From Echinococcus granulosus (lineage: Eukaryota; Platyhelminthes; Cestoda; Cyclophyllidea; Taeniidae): 64,000 nt of DNA. Below the pieces are notes generated by a model. It worked only from the letters and a program-made list of their open reading frames with translations, ran no database searches and had not been told where the DNA came from. Position numbers and translations under genes: made by a program. Position 1 is the first letter of the stretch, and every line of letters starts with the position of its first letter. Shown here piece after piece: positions 47,601 to 59,600 of the stretch. Location of the stretch: NCBI RefSeq assembly GCF_000524195.1, contig NW_020170453.1, positions 146,300-210,299 on the forward strand. The letters are read 5' to 3'.

Positions 47601-49848
47601 ATCGCGCAAACGACATCGTTTTACAACGCTGAATCCATGAATTTGGTACCTACCTAGGTCCTGAGTACTCGACTTCGGAATGGGATAACAGGAAGCGATC
47701 CGAGGAATTCGCTGAGCTTGAGGTAACGCTTTTCTTTTATTTCTTCCTGGTCACCCGTTTCAGCTTCCCTACTGGATCGAGGAGGGTGTGAGGTTGTGTG
47801 GGACTGCACCAATTCTGGAGCACATCGCCGATAGGCACAACCTGTGTGAGTTGAATAGAATCGCTAATAAGGACTGTACTAAGCTACCACTACCAAAAAC
47901 TACGCTGAAGGAATGATTTAAGTGCAACATGTAGAGACAATGGGCAGATAAGTTTTGTTCTTCCTCAGAATACACGAGGTTAGGACACGAAGAAGGAATC
48001 GAATACCTTTTTACAGGTTCTTCCAGTAGGATATCCTTAAGACCCATTGACGTGCTTTTCTGCACTCGCTGTAAAGAAACAAATTGCGTCTTGTTCCAGA
48101 TGGACTCTGCCTTCCCCACCATTCTAACATTTAGCTCTTTTGCAAGTAGACAGCTTCAAAACAACAATTTCTCTCAAGTGCAATGAAATTTAAGTAATCA
48201 CCACCTATCGCATTCACACCGTTCAGCTTTCTCCAGCACCTTAAGCAAGTGAATAGACCCGGCAATCGCTACTTATAATCATTTAAGTAAGCAATGAGGA
48301 AGAAACACAGCTTTTTGATTTAATTGAAGAGCCTAAAATTTGCCAGAATTGCTGCCGCACCAAGGCTTTTCCCGTCTCGTCATCTCCTCCCATTTGTGAC
48401 TAAGGTTACCCAGCAGAGCTCGAATCCTTAAAATCTGAAGCAGCCTTTTATGTGCTAGTCATAGCCTTGCGAAAGACTTTGCTGATGTTACGAGTTGTTT
48501 GTGATACAATCCAAAGGTGTTTTCAAATTTCATATCCGTTGGTCTGATTAATTAATACCTCAATAATTTTAGTGCCCTCGGACAGGCATACACGATCCCG
48601 GCTGCGCAAAACGCAGGAGGAAATTGACAAACTGAGGGGGGATTTTGAAGGCCTCTGCTATGATGAGGAGTGGGTAAGCGAGTAACTAACTGCCTCGCTC
48701 TACGAGCAGTGCGCGTGTCCACCTCCTCACCTTTTCTGCTTTTTTTTCCCTACGAATGCCAGGAGACCAGAAAACCGCGATTTCTGCGCGCGATCCCCCA
48801 AAAGTTGCACAGCCTCTCGTCTATTCTACGAAATAGGAATTGGATTTCCGGAAAAAAGGTTACCCTCTTTGAGGGACAAACAACTTTTTAAGCTTGCTAT
48901 AAAAGTAGATTTTAAAGGTGCTGTGGTAATTCGCATAACCAATCCAGAGTTTTTCGATGAAATTGTTTTCAGCAGCCGCATGGTGCGGGGTGGGTCACTT
49001 GACTACGAGAATGGCTCATTGTGAGGCAAAGCGATTGCATTTGTGATGCCAAAAGGCCTTAGCAAGTGGGAAATGCCTTTTTTTTTTTAGCATAGTCCCC
49101 TACAGTCTCTATCCAGTCATCCCCACGTTTAACTGATATCTGCATAGAAGGAGGTAACTGAAAAACATCGCTTCAGGGATTGCCACTAACTCATCATTTT
49201 AAGAAGTCACGGGCATTAAATTAGATGTTGTGTCTGGTCTTTCAAGTGCTCTACAAATTGCGGTTGAAATCCCCTCTACTGCCAGCCATGTTGCATGCTA
49301 CTTATAAACATATAAGTAGCGTGCGTACTCTTCAAGAATATAAATATTACAAGATGGCTTTGCAGCCTTTTGGACCCTCCTTGAAGTGGTAATAAGCCGG
49401 AGTAGTGCGGGAGACGACTTATTACTAAAGTACGGGAGAGCCGGGGGGCAATCAGTATGACCCAGAAGCCAACACCATTGAGGTAATGTACAACCTGTGG
49501 AGATTGAAGTGCCATAGATCATGCTTGTCGTTTTTTTTTCAAGTTCTTAAATCATATTTTAGTTAAACTACCCTGACTTCAACTTATACGATCTGCTCGA
49601 CATGTTGGTGACCTTTGCGCCCGATTGTCTCAGACAATTTGAAAATCTGGAGAACTTTATGCTGCGCTTCGAGGTAAAATCTGTGTACCAACAAAAGCTC
49701 TAAGTGATAATGTAATAGTGCATAGTTTGTAAACTGTTAACGAATACTTCAGGGTTTACAAAGTGTGAAGGCCTACATAACAACGGAGAAGTTCAAAAGT
49801 CGGCCCTTCTTCTCTCCAAAAGCTTTCTGGAACGGAGGTCAAAAATGA
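44663..49848 (+). CDS. GST-like protein with long novel N-terminal extension
   Basis: Eight exons join in phase to 394 residues: 44663-45220, 46247-46322, 47658-47722, 47764-47845, 48573-48673, 48763-48858, 49563-49673, 49753-49848. Exons 2-8 equal those of the next GST gene in length. The GST part starts at NPKLGYWNIRE|RAEQIRIFCHY, keeping the Tyr-Trp of mu enzymes and LPY with the cis-Pro, but the glutathione-binding QS-A-I block is CGTAPILEHIADRH and the DFPN before LPY is changed to AELE, so catalysis is doubtful. The first 174 residues begin Cys-rich (MSFCKSCCGCYCCC) and become Pro/Ser/Thr-rich with two copies of TVPEL(E/Q)-(Y/H)-(I/V)-D-(D/N)-F-(V/I)-x-PPL. An in-frame stop at 44624 limits the frame; later ATGs (about 44771, 45141) are alternatives. 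A 100-N gap (47205) falls in intron 2. Probably cytosolic; role unknown. Confidence 0.8.
46880..46950 (+). repeat. possible partial copy of the dispersed repeat
   Basis: Only the 3' part is recognisable: GCCCGCAAGGACTGAAGGAG and AGTAATTAAGTAAATAATG compare with the tail of copies C and D. Lies in an intron of the GST-like gene. Confidence 0.3.
47205..47304. other. assembly gap (100 N)
   Basis: Exactly 100 N, in the second intron of the GST-like gene. It does not interrupt any exon identified here. Confidence 0.95.
49345..49510 (+). repeat. dispersed repeat family, copy E
   Basis: Blocks GGACCCTCCTTGAAGTGGTA, GAGAGCCGGGGGGCAATCAG and TATGACCCAGAAGCC correspond to the CCTCCCTGAAGTC / GGGCTGG..GGCTACTGGCATGGCC blocks of copy D. 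Intron of the GST-like gene. Confidence 0.5.
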
Positions 49849-50771
49849 AATTTTATTCAAAAAATAGCATTGTTTTTTTCCCCAAATTAGCCGGTTTTGT
49901 TAGAGACACGGGATGCAAGTGCGCTGGCAAATAACGACATCTCCCTAACAACTTCTGGCACAGGCACACAAAAGATAATTGTTGAACCAGATTAGTATGA
50001 GCCTAATAAGGCTAATGAAATAGTTGGGACTACTTAAGAATCAGCAGGGAAAATGAAGGTATTAAAGCATATTCTGAGCAGTAAAGTGTGGGATTAGAGA
50101 TAGAGATTACCTTCAAATGCATTTATAGAAAGCTTTAATGCAACATTTTGCAATACAAAGAATTCCGATTGACCGCTTTGCCCAATGACCTGTGTAATTT
50201 CACCTCAAAAAATGATGTACCTTTTCCGGTGAGTGGGACAACAGCACTAAGTAACCTGCCCGCACCAAGCACCGGATTAAAGCAGAGCAATATCAGCATT
50301 AAAAAGGCATTTAACAAGGCTGCTACCTAATCCAACTCAGTTTTTGACTTCCTTGTTGGCAAAACCGGAAGGCCAAGCAGACGATGTAGAGGCCGTAGAG
50401 AAAACCCCATGTACCTAGTTGCGTACTTAGCTTAAATGCAAAGCGACTGCACAACCAAAATACGAATATGTGAATTTATTGTGCTGTTTATTAGAAGGGG
50501 TATTTCCGATATAATGAAAAGTGATTTAGATAAGGGACTCCTGCTTTAGTAATTTCCAGCAAATTTGGAAGCAGCGCAGTTTTTACTTCTATTAAAGCAA
50601 GACTGTGCCTAATCAAATCATCATTAATCACCTTTTAACAAATTTATGTCCCTAAAATAATTACTTCTAAAAGTTTAAGTCGTCAAAATTGTGCTCTGAT
50701 TTGCTGTTCCATGGGCGACCTTGGAAGGAAGCACATATTTAAGTGCTAAAGCAAAAGGTGGTGTCCTAACG
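49849..50771. other. spacer between the two GST genes
   Basis: About 0.9 kb, AT-rich, no recognised features; presumably the promoter of the downstream GST. Confidence 0.5.
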
Positions 50772-53700
50772 ATGACACCCATTTTGGGATATTGGAAAAG
50801 TCGCGGGGTTAGCGTACTTGAAAAAACGCATTTTTATATGGCCCCAGCCCTCTTTTTTCAATTGCTTATGGATGTTCCCCATAACTGCAATAGTACTATT
50901 TCTTTCTATGTAGGAAAACATTGCACTTTTTTATGCAACAATAAACAGCCTGTGTGTCTTGAAATATTGTAGCTATAAGAACCTTAATGACCATTAAGCT
51001 TTGTGCCTTGCTTAACTTCTGATATGCCATCGTAGCTAGGGCAGCAGATTCGACTGCTGCTTACCTACTGCGGGGAGAAATTTGATCAAGAATTCTATAC
51101 TGCTGGTCCAGGTACGTTTTGCATAGCCTTGCTCGCATAAGTTTATAGCACCTGACTTCTCAAGAGAACAGTGGTTGTCAAAGAAAAACAACCTTGGACT
51201 TGATTTTCCAAATGTAGGCACCCTACTCGCGTCTCTAAAAATTTTTAATTTAGCTTCCTTACTTTGTTGATGGGTCGCTCAAACTAACCCAATCAAGTGC
51301 AATTTTGCTGTATATCGCTGACAAACACAAAATGCGTAAGTTGGTTTGTCGTAAATATGTCAAAATCCTAAGACATTATTAGGTATTTGAAAAGAAATGA
51401 AATTGAATCCGATCCTTACAAAAGTATACGAATTCCACTGTAATGAATGAAAGGCGAAAGAATTTATCAAGAGATATATGTATATTTTAAATTAATGCTT
51501 TCACGAAATAAAGGTAAAATATTTGAATTTTGTATCCATTGCTCCAAAAAGTCCCCAAGACACCAGAAGAGCGTGCCACGCTTTTGATGGTTCATCAAGC
51601 GGCGATGGATATTCGCAACGGCTTCTACCGCCTCACCTTTGGACCCGACTACGTAAGCTTCCACTTGTTTGGTTTGCCAAGCTTGCTAAGGTGCCATAAT
51701 AAGTTGCATCAAACTGCAGGAGAAGAATAGGGTGGAGTACATGAAAAACCTTCCCAATGAAATAAAAAGCCTGTCCGACTACCTCGGAAACAAGAAATTC
51801 TTTTCCGGTGATCAAGTAAGTAAACCAACTCTTATCACAGACCAATTTTCTTACATTAAAACGTTTTAACTGTAAACATGCTTTTCGACTAAAAATCTAC
51901 TAAATTTGTCAAGCAGAGCGATCCCAGATAGTGATTACTTGGGCTTTCATAGCGGATTTATTGAGGCATACAAAAAAGCAGTTTCAAAAGGATAGGGTAG
52001 CATTATAAGAATGTGAGGGAGGTACTTGGTAGATCCTTAAGGGATAAGCAAAGATCAAAGGGTGGTGCAGTATCAAGGCCGATCCTCGTTCCAAACCGCC
52101 CAGGAGGTTAGTCGGCAATTTACGACGTTTTGGCATATTAGGTGGAAAAAGTCATCTCTAAAGCCAATTTTCGCCCGCTAGTCCTTGTAAGCAAAATTTA
52201 ATCGCCTTTTCCCTCCCAACGCTAGTCCGTTCCAATTGATAGAGAGAGATGTTCTTGCATCTTGATCTCGACCTATCTCACTTGATCGGAACGCTTAGTG
52301 TCATCCTGAATGTAATGCTTGTAGATTCGGTCGGTTCATCACCAAAATCACGCCTCAAAACATTCCTCAATCTTACCTTTTGCCGCCAGGTCTTTCCAAA
52401 CGCCATACAACTGATCGTACAAGAGGCTTTTGCAGTTTTAGGAACAAGGCAAACTCAGGTTCTAAAGCAGAAATGCTTTAAACCCACTTATTAGAGGTAG
52501 GGGAAAATAGTACAAAAAGAATACTTATGATACAGTTTATGAAGCCAAAAAAACCTTGGGTGTTTTGTAAATGTCTGGAAATGACATAAAGTCCTATGCG
52601 AAAACTGGTCCGAATAATTTTAACCATCCCACGTCTCAGCAAAACCACAAATGCTTTGCTACACTTTCTTCTTGAACTACGGAAAAATTTGGCAACTTTT
52701 AAAGCGTAAAAGACTAACTAAATCGGAACAAACCCCGGGTCTTGATAGGTGTTTGAATAGCGGCTAGGTGTTTAAATTTCTCAAACAGCGGGTTTAAACA
52801 TATGGGAAGGGAATTGTGTTAAATCACATGAATCATTTTAGCATGCTTGATTTGCCTTAAAAAAATTACTTCGAGCATTTGCAAAGTCATTTTATGTTAT
52901 TTCATCCGACTTTATAATTTTTTGTGAACAATTTATAGTATTTAATAAACGATTCATCTGCCTTATAATCACCAAAGTAGCCATATTATTAGTACTATAC
53001 ATGCATGTCCTTGAGACCAAAATTACGTTTAACAATATTTAAAATGATTTTTAGAATCAACAACACACTTTTGTTAATGTCCGAAAATTTAATGGTGTCG
53101 CTACCCTAATGGATTGGGCGTGGCTTGAATCAAGGTGGGAGGGGAAGAGAAGGCGAGAGAAGGGGATAAGATGAGAAAATGGATCCCTTTCATGTGAACC
53201 CTTGCCTTAGTTGAAACAAAATTAAAGTATTACAGATACGCCCATCCATCCAAACATTCACTCACTTAAGTACACGCATTTACATGAGGTCCAAAATTGG
53301 TACCTCCTGGACTGTCGGTAATGGGCACTTCATTCTCCCTGTCCAAAACTTTACTTGTGCATTAGTGAAGCAGTTATAGTCGGGAGTAATTAAGCAAAGA
53401 TGTTTATAGTGGGTATCCCATTTTAGTTAGTTCTAATTCTAAGTCGACCCAAATAATCGGCGCAAATACCTCTGCACTTATTGACGCGAGTTGTATTTTG
53501 TCGGTAAGATGGAACTTGCCTCCCCATATTTGTGGACAGATATGCAGATGACTGTTTTTAATTTCGCTGCCATATGAGCCTCCTCGTCACTCGTGCATGG
53601 TATTAGCCCTTTGTCAATTTTGATAACTGAGGCTCCACCAAACTGTATTACAAAGTGGCGGAGTTTTCAAAAATTAGCATGTCTTATAAACTTTTTTGAA

Positions 53701-54089
53701 GTGAGGTTATCTGTCTTTTCATATTTTTAAAGTTTATACACCAAAAGAGGAAGTGATCAAAATGCTTCTCATTGCCGGCCTTTTGATCCTTCACCGTTAG
53801 GTTAACTACCCAGACTTCAATATCTACGATTTGCTGATCGTTCTAGAAACCTATGCTCCACAGTGTCTGGACAACTTTGGCAATCTACGAGCATACATTG
53901 CTCGCTTTGAGGTGACCGAGTCCTTTTGCTTACCTACTTTCTGCTCCAGATTAGTTGGTAAAATTTAATGAATCCTGACTTCTAACCTTTTAGAGCATTC
54001 CAGCCATCAAGAGGTACATGAGCTCCTCCGATTACATTCATAGACCCTTCACCAACACAATGGCGCACTGGGGCTACTATTTCGACTGA
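50772..54089 (+). CDS. mu-class-like glutathione S-transferase
   Basis: Eight exons, 50772-50807, 51036-51111, 51149-51213, 51254-51335, 51552-51652, 51720-51815, 53801-53911 and 53994-54089, give 220 residues, the usual size of helminth mu-type GSTs. The enzyme joins glutathione to electrophiles in the cytosol. The thioredoxin-like domain opens MTPILGYWKSRG (catalytic Tyr in GYW) and continues GQQIRLLLTYCGE, SREQWLSKKNNLGLDFPN (Trp and Lys of the glutathione site), LPYFVDGSLKLTQSSAILLY (cis-Pro and QSSAI) and IADKHKM. The helical domain runs from KTPEERATLL through YLGNKKFFSGDQ, NYPDFNIYDLL, to the end HWGYYFD. All phases fit. The 2-kb intron 7 holds nothing recognised. Tandem partner of the upstream GST-like gene. 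Confidence 0.95.
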
Positions 54090-54636
54090 ATGATCCTTAA
54101 CATGCTTATTTGTTGTCTTTTTGTCTTGATAAATCCACCTTTGTTCTCTTTTGTCTGTCATATCTGAAGCGTAGAGGTAAAGTAGCTTATTATAAGCTGC
54201 TCGTTCTCCTTGTCTCTACCTTGTGGGGAAGTAGCAATTCCACAGTAAGACAGGGTCCATGTACGTACAATCGGGACAATGGAATTTCAGGTGGATGGTT
54301 GAAGTCATGTCATAAAAATAGGTTTGTGCACTGGTGGTTGACTTCTTCATTCAGTAGGTGGAAATAAGGATTGAAAGGAGGCTTTAAGTTGGTGCTGCCA
54401 AGTAAAAGACTGCGGTATACCTCTGTCTTTAGGAGCGAGAATAGGATCCTTCATGACTTTAGATCAGAACTGCGTAGTGTCAAGGGAACCACTTTCCATC
54501 CACGGTGCAGACTGCCAAAACACCACTTTGTCTAAAAAACTGGTACGTTAGGGGGTAGGAATTCTTTCTCTTCCCTTCCCACCGCCCGCTAGTGATGCAT
54601 TTTCCTTTACATCAGGCTGTCTTTTTACGACTGAAG

Positions 54637-55075
54637 TGAAGATTCGAGGCGCTGCACACTCCCATCTCTGCTGGAGGAGATGAACAGTCTAGCCGACAAA
54701 ATGCTCAAAGAAGAGGTCGCAAGTCCCTCTGAACTATTATGGGCCTCACAAAGTGTGTTGGACATAGAGAGGTAAGCTTAGTAGTACGGCACAAATTTTA
54801 TCTTTATGGTCGACCCTAGATCGTGATAATGGCAAGTAAAAATAGTGTAAGCAGACAAGGGAGCTTCATGATGCCCAAGAGGATATACCGATTTCGGAAG
54901 CTGTCCCTTAGGCTCTGCAAGGCTGCGGGCGTTTTCAAAGCTTTAAAACAAATGCTATGATTTGCCAACTTTTTTAATTGTAAACCCAGTATCCTTAAAC
55001 AGTGCATCTGCTTTCAGTAGGGATGTGCAGGAGCTTAAAATCCACATGAAAATGGAGCCAGACCATCCACAAGAA
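54637..55075 (+). CDS. unassigned helical protein, two exons
   Basis: Two exon-like segments fit in phase 2: 54637-54771 after CTGAAG, and 55018-55075 after TTTCAG and before GTAGGC. They encode LPSLLEEMNSLADKMLKEEV, SELLWASQSVLDIER and RDVQELKIHMKMEPDHPQE, charged and heptad-like, thus probably helical. Neither the start nor the end was found; an acidic open frame at about 55606-55738 (EDDDDEVFMQSML) could belong to it. No family recognised. Confidence 0.35.
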
Positions 55076-56595
55076 GTAGGCTGAACACCGAGTTCAAACA
55101 AATGATAGGCTTTGCAGAAACCGGTAAAATTTTGGGAACTTCATCCTCACTAGACGCAGTGGTGGTTGGTGACAACCATTGCGAAGCTGGAATATTGACT
55201 ATTATTTTTGTTATCTAATATGAAAGCGGCAACCCAGTCGACACCAGGGTGTACATTGCCACACCGAGAAGAAACGCAAGAGGTTTTGACCTCGTGCCTG
55301 ATTAGTTAAAGCCGTTTTTTACTAGATGAAAGACATATTGTTAGAGGCGCAGCCAGCCTAAATGCAATCAAGAAGGAGGACTAGTGGAGTTCAGTAGAAC
55401 CGTTCCATCTTTCTGCGTTCATAGCAAGTCTCACTACTCCAGGAACAAAGCAGTTTTTCAGGTGACAAAAGCCATTTCATCAACGGAGTGCATTACTTTG
55501 TCTGCAATATTCGGTCTATTACTTAATCACTCGAGGCGCGTCATAATAAATTTTGCCCTCGCAAAACATACCACCGTTTGAATGCAAATATGGGGTCTGT
55601 ACGCTAATTGAAGATGACGATGACGAGGTTTTCATGCAGAGCATGCTTGTTGACCATACCTTTTTGTTGCGAAAGGGCAGATTGCACCAGCTTCATTTTG
55701 GAGCAGAAGTCACTGATTACAAAGGCGAACAACACTGACTCCCTTAATCTGCTAACCTCCCCACTACACAATAAATAATAGGTCATTCCCGAGTCAATCT
55801 CCTCAAACCAAAAATATGGGACCAAAAGTGAGTTATGAGAAACAACGGGAACGTTATGGCATGCAGGACTGTGTTTTCTATTCAATAAATATAAGTATAA
55901 AGCATATGGCGTTTAGAGCGGGTGAAACACAGCCCATGTATGATTCCTGGTAGCCTCGTGTAATACGATGGTGGTTTATCCCTCGGTTCCGGTGAGGCGC
56001 CACTTTTGTACTTCGAATTAGCCCTCTTGTACCTCGCTGGGTGGGCTGGCCTTTTGGGCCATGCCAATAGCCCGGACACATTCTCCGTGCTGAATATATA
56101 TATTCTGCCCGAGTATTGTGTCTTCTTTCGTCTTAAGGGAGTCTCGGGACGCTACACTCGTAGGCAGAAAATACTACAAAATGATAATTGCTTTGGTGCA
56201 GGATTAAAAAATGCCTACTTAAAAATTAATTTAAATTTCCTCTTAGCAGAAATTTGCGTGCGGATGGAGTGGTCCTGTTCCGCAAAATATAAAAGACCCC
56301 TTTTAATCAATAATATCACTAAATGTTTTGTTAACAGTCGAAAACTACTTTAATATTTGCTCTAGGATCAGTATTTGAAAGGATTTATCATTTTAAAACT
56401 CGATCTGTAACTAAACTGGTGCACATGCCCTAACTCAGCAGATTTGGTCACTTTACTTTGGTTTTTTTAGAAGTATATATAATACTCTAATTATTGCATT
56501 GGTTTTTAATAAAATGTAAGTTTAGAGTCATTTATTTAAATTTTTTTGTTTTGTTTTACCAACCGAAAAGCAGATCTCAATATTATGGACGCGGG
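55076..56595. other. spacer upstream of the carbonic anhydrase gene
   Basis: Contains the unassigned acidic frame near 55606 and, inverted, a dispersed-repeat copy at 56000-56150. Otherwise no recognised feature. Confidence 0.4.
56000..56150 (-). repeat. dispersed repeat family, inverted copy F
   Basis: Read on the minus strand it has GACGAAAGAAGACACAATAC, TCGGGCAGAAT, CTATTGGCATGGCCC and CACCCAGCGAGGTA, matching copies C and D in the same order, proving that the family inserts in both orientations. Confidence 0.6.
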
Positions 56596-56602
56596 TATTT
56601 AA
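56596..56602 (+). promoter_or_regulatory. TATA-like box of the carbonic anhydrase gene
   Basis: TATTTAA lies 46-52 bases before the ATG in a locally GC-richer setting, a plausible core promoter position with a short 5' UTR. Confidence 0.4.
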
Positions 56603-56647
56603 GGTGCGTGAAAACCCAGCATAGTTCACTCTACACACAAGACGAGG

Positions 56648-59600
56648 ATGACAACTGCTCGCGGTCATGTAGACTACGGTTATGGTCCGACCAACGGTAA
56701 GAATTTTTCAATGGATAACAATTTTAGGCCCCCACACCTGGTGTTTAACATGCCATGCTGCTGCCGGAGCAAGGCAGTCGCCGATTAACATTATAAGGCA
56801 CAATTGCATCTATGACTCCAAGCTCTCTCCACTTCGGCTGTTCGTGTTTCACAATAGCACTCAGCTTTTTACACGTAAAACGCATAATTTTCAAGTCTCA
56901 TTCAAAAGTAGTAATGGTGAGCTTCTTACTAGAGCCACTCTTGATGTGTTTGAGTTTTATCATACACAAAACTTGGATCTATATTTTTTACCTGATTCAG
57001 CCACAACAATTGAAGGGGGTCCTCTGAAGGGTAAATATAACCTTCAGCAATTCCATTGTCATTGGGGATGCGAGGATGAATGGGGATCAGAACATCACGT
57101 TGATGGCCATAGCTTTGCTGGTGAATTGCATTTGGTCTTCATGAGCGAGAAATATTCTACCATGGACCAGGCTGTCAAAGACTCTGAAGGTCTTTGTGTC
57201 ATTGGTGTTTTCCTTAAGGTGACCTTTCCTTCCTAATTCATTAATTTACACGGCTGATGTTCTGTTTTAAATGCCTATACCCTTAAACAATGGCAGGCCG
57301 ATCGTGTGGAGTGTGAGGCAATGAGGCCACTTATCTCCGCCATCAAGTCATCAAAACCCAGTTGTGAACAGCCCATAGCAGATGAAGTAGATCTTCACTC
57401 ACTCATTCCAAGTAAGCATCGTGTGCTACTTAATTTATCTTTTGCTCAATTCTGTTGCTTCTGCCCCTTCTGTTCCTGGATCCTGGTCTTGCTGCTGCAT
57501 GCAATACTTGAAGGTATTTGGCTCGATCATCCCAAATGCCTACTATACCGTTTCCTGCCTGCTTAATCTTTGGTTTCCTTACTTTTCACCCCATGCTCAG
57601 CAATCTAGTGCAGCGTTGGGAAACGACATTCCCTTTGTTTGGTCTTCATCAGTTGATAAACAATTGGCGACTATCAGTACAATCCTGCTGGGTGAAGACG
57701 ATTACAGATAAAGGAACTATCCACCAATTGAATATACTTTTGAAAAGATACATTTAATTCATATTTGAGCCCCTGGTTGAACCCTCTTCATAAATAGTGC
57801 ACAGTGCTAACAGTACTCGATAATCACCGGATCATGAATACCAAAATCTCAATAAAGACTTGACCATTTGTCACTGTTCTTCCACCTTTAAAATTAAACT
57901 TACAGGCATGGATCACTACTTTACCTACGAGGGATCCCTCACAACACCACCTTGTGCCGAGTGTGTTCGTTGGATTGTCTGCGCCGAGCCGCTGAGACTT
58001 TCCAAGGACCAGGTTCGTCGTTTGTCTCTTTGTCCTTTTCCCAAGGCTTTTCCAATTAAACCTGGGCTGTAAGGTTTCTTAGAGCTAGTGTCAAGGGTAG
58101 TGCGACAGCAATGTGAACTCAACTGATTTATGCACGCCAATTCATGTGTGCCATTCATAAGTCTCTGCGCAAAATTATTTTGCAGAATATTAATTTTCAT
58201 ATGCTAACTGTGCATTACGAACTATTTTAGCCGGGAAAAATTGACTGCAAACTGCTCCAAATGACAACGTAGAAACAGTGATAAATGGCCGAACTAATTG
58301 GTCGTGACTGGTTTCACCACTGTCGAGATTACATGTTTTAGGCAGCAGCAAATATCACTGTAACCGTTGTTCCTCCTTCTTTTTCTATTGTTTAAATTCA
58401 AATTAACCCTATGGAAATTTCCATACAATGCGCTAAAGAGCTTGGCTGAATGAAAATCCAGGCTTCCATTCTACTATGTTGTGTACTGCTTTGGTTTTTT
58501 TGTTTCCTGGGCCACGCAAACAATGGCGGTTATTGCAAAAAATACGGAAGCAGATTTCACGACGATGACATACCGTTTGGTTATAGTGGAGTTAATTTTA
58601 TCCAAATTTCTCATACACTATGAAAAGTCGAAATTTTGGCATCACATGCTACTCAAATGGCCTGCTTATTACCCAGATTGTTGACAAACTCGTCTAAAAT
58701 TTTAAAATTCCTGTTTTAAAGTATTTACTTGGTTTTATTAATGCTAATAAATATTGGTAAGACATAATTGTTGACCAGCTTGATGACTTTTCAAGTGAAT
58801 TCACTCTTTGTAGCTTTGACTTGCCACGTTGATTATAGGGGACGATGAGGAGGTGGTGTCGTAGGGACGTTATTTTTAACACCTTTACTAGTTTGGAGTA
58901 AACTTTACGTGCTAACAAGTAATTACTTCAACGTGTAGACTTCCTCCTATAAAATTGTGTTTAACCGCTTTCGCGTCGGTCATCTCAAGTGTAAGTGTGG
59001 AGACTGCTATTTACAGATAGGTAGGCAGAGAGACAGGCATTTGCCTCACTTTTACACATTGAACAGCTTGATGTTATTTGCGCTGCAGATGTAGCCATGC
59101 CTTATTGTAGCCTCCATACGCCTCCCTTTTATTCTACGCTCAACGCATGATCCATCCGGATTGCTAAACTCGATCCCTCCATTTCTCACGTTCCTCGATT
59201 TACTTCAATTTCCCCTTTGGGAAACTTGGTAATGCTGATGATGATGAAATTTCAGTGACCCCATTTGTGGATTGGTTCATGCTAATTTGAGAGGGCCTTT
59301 TTTAACAGTTGCCCTGAGTAATTCAGGAAACTCTCTTGACTGTCTGAATTCTTCTTCCTCTCCCATCCAATCAGCATGTGCTGGCATTTGTTTTTTGAGC
59401 GGGATATCGGTTAAGCAAAGTGTCGCCGGGTCTACGACCTTGGCGGGTGCTAGCGCTTTCCCTCGACTGCATGCCAAATGCGTTCTCATTTCAAATTCCA
59501 GGTGTGTAACCGACTTGGCAATGGCATAAAACATTTTCCACGCAACAATGCCTGACTCCATTTTGGTACAACTTGTTTTAATCAGTGGATGAAGTGGTTG

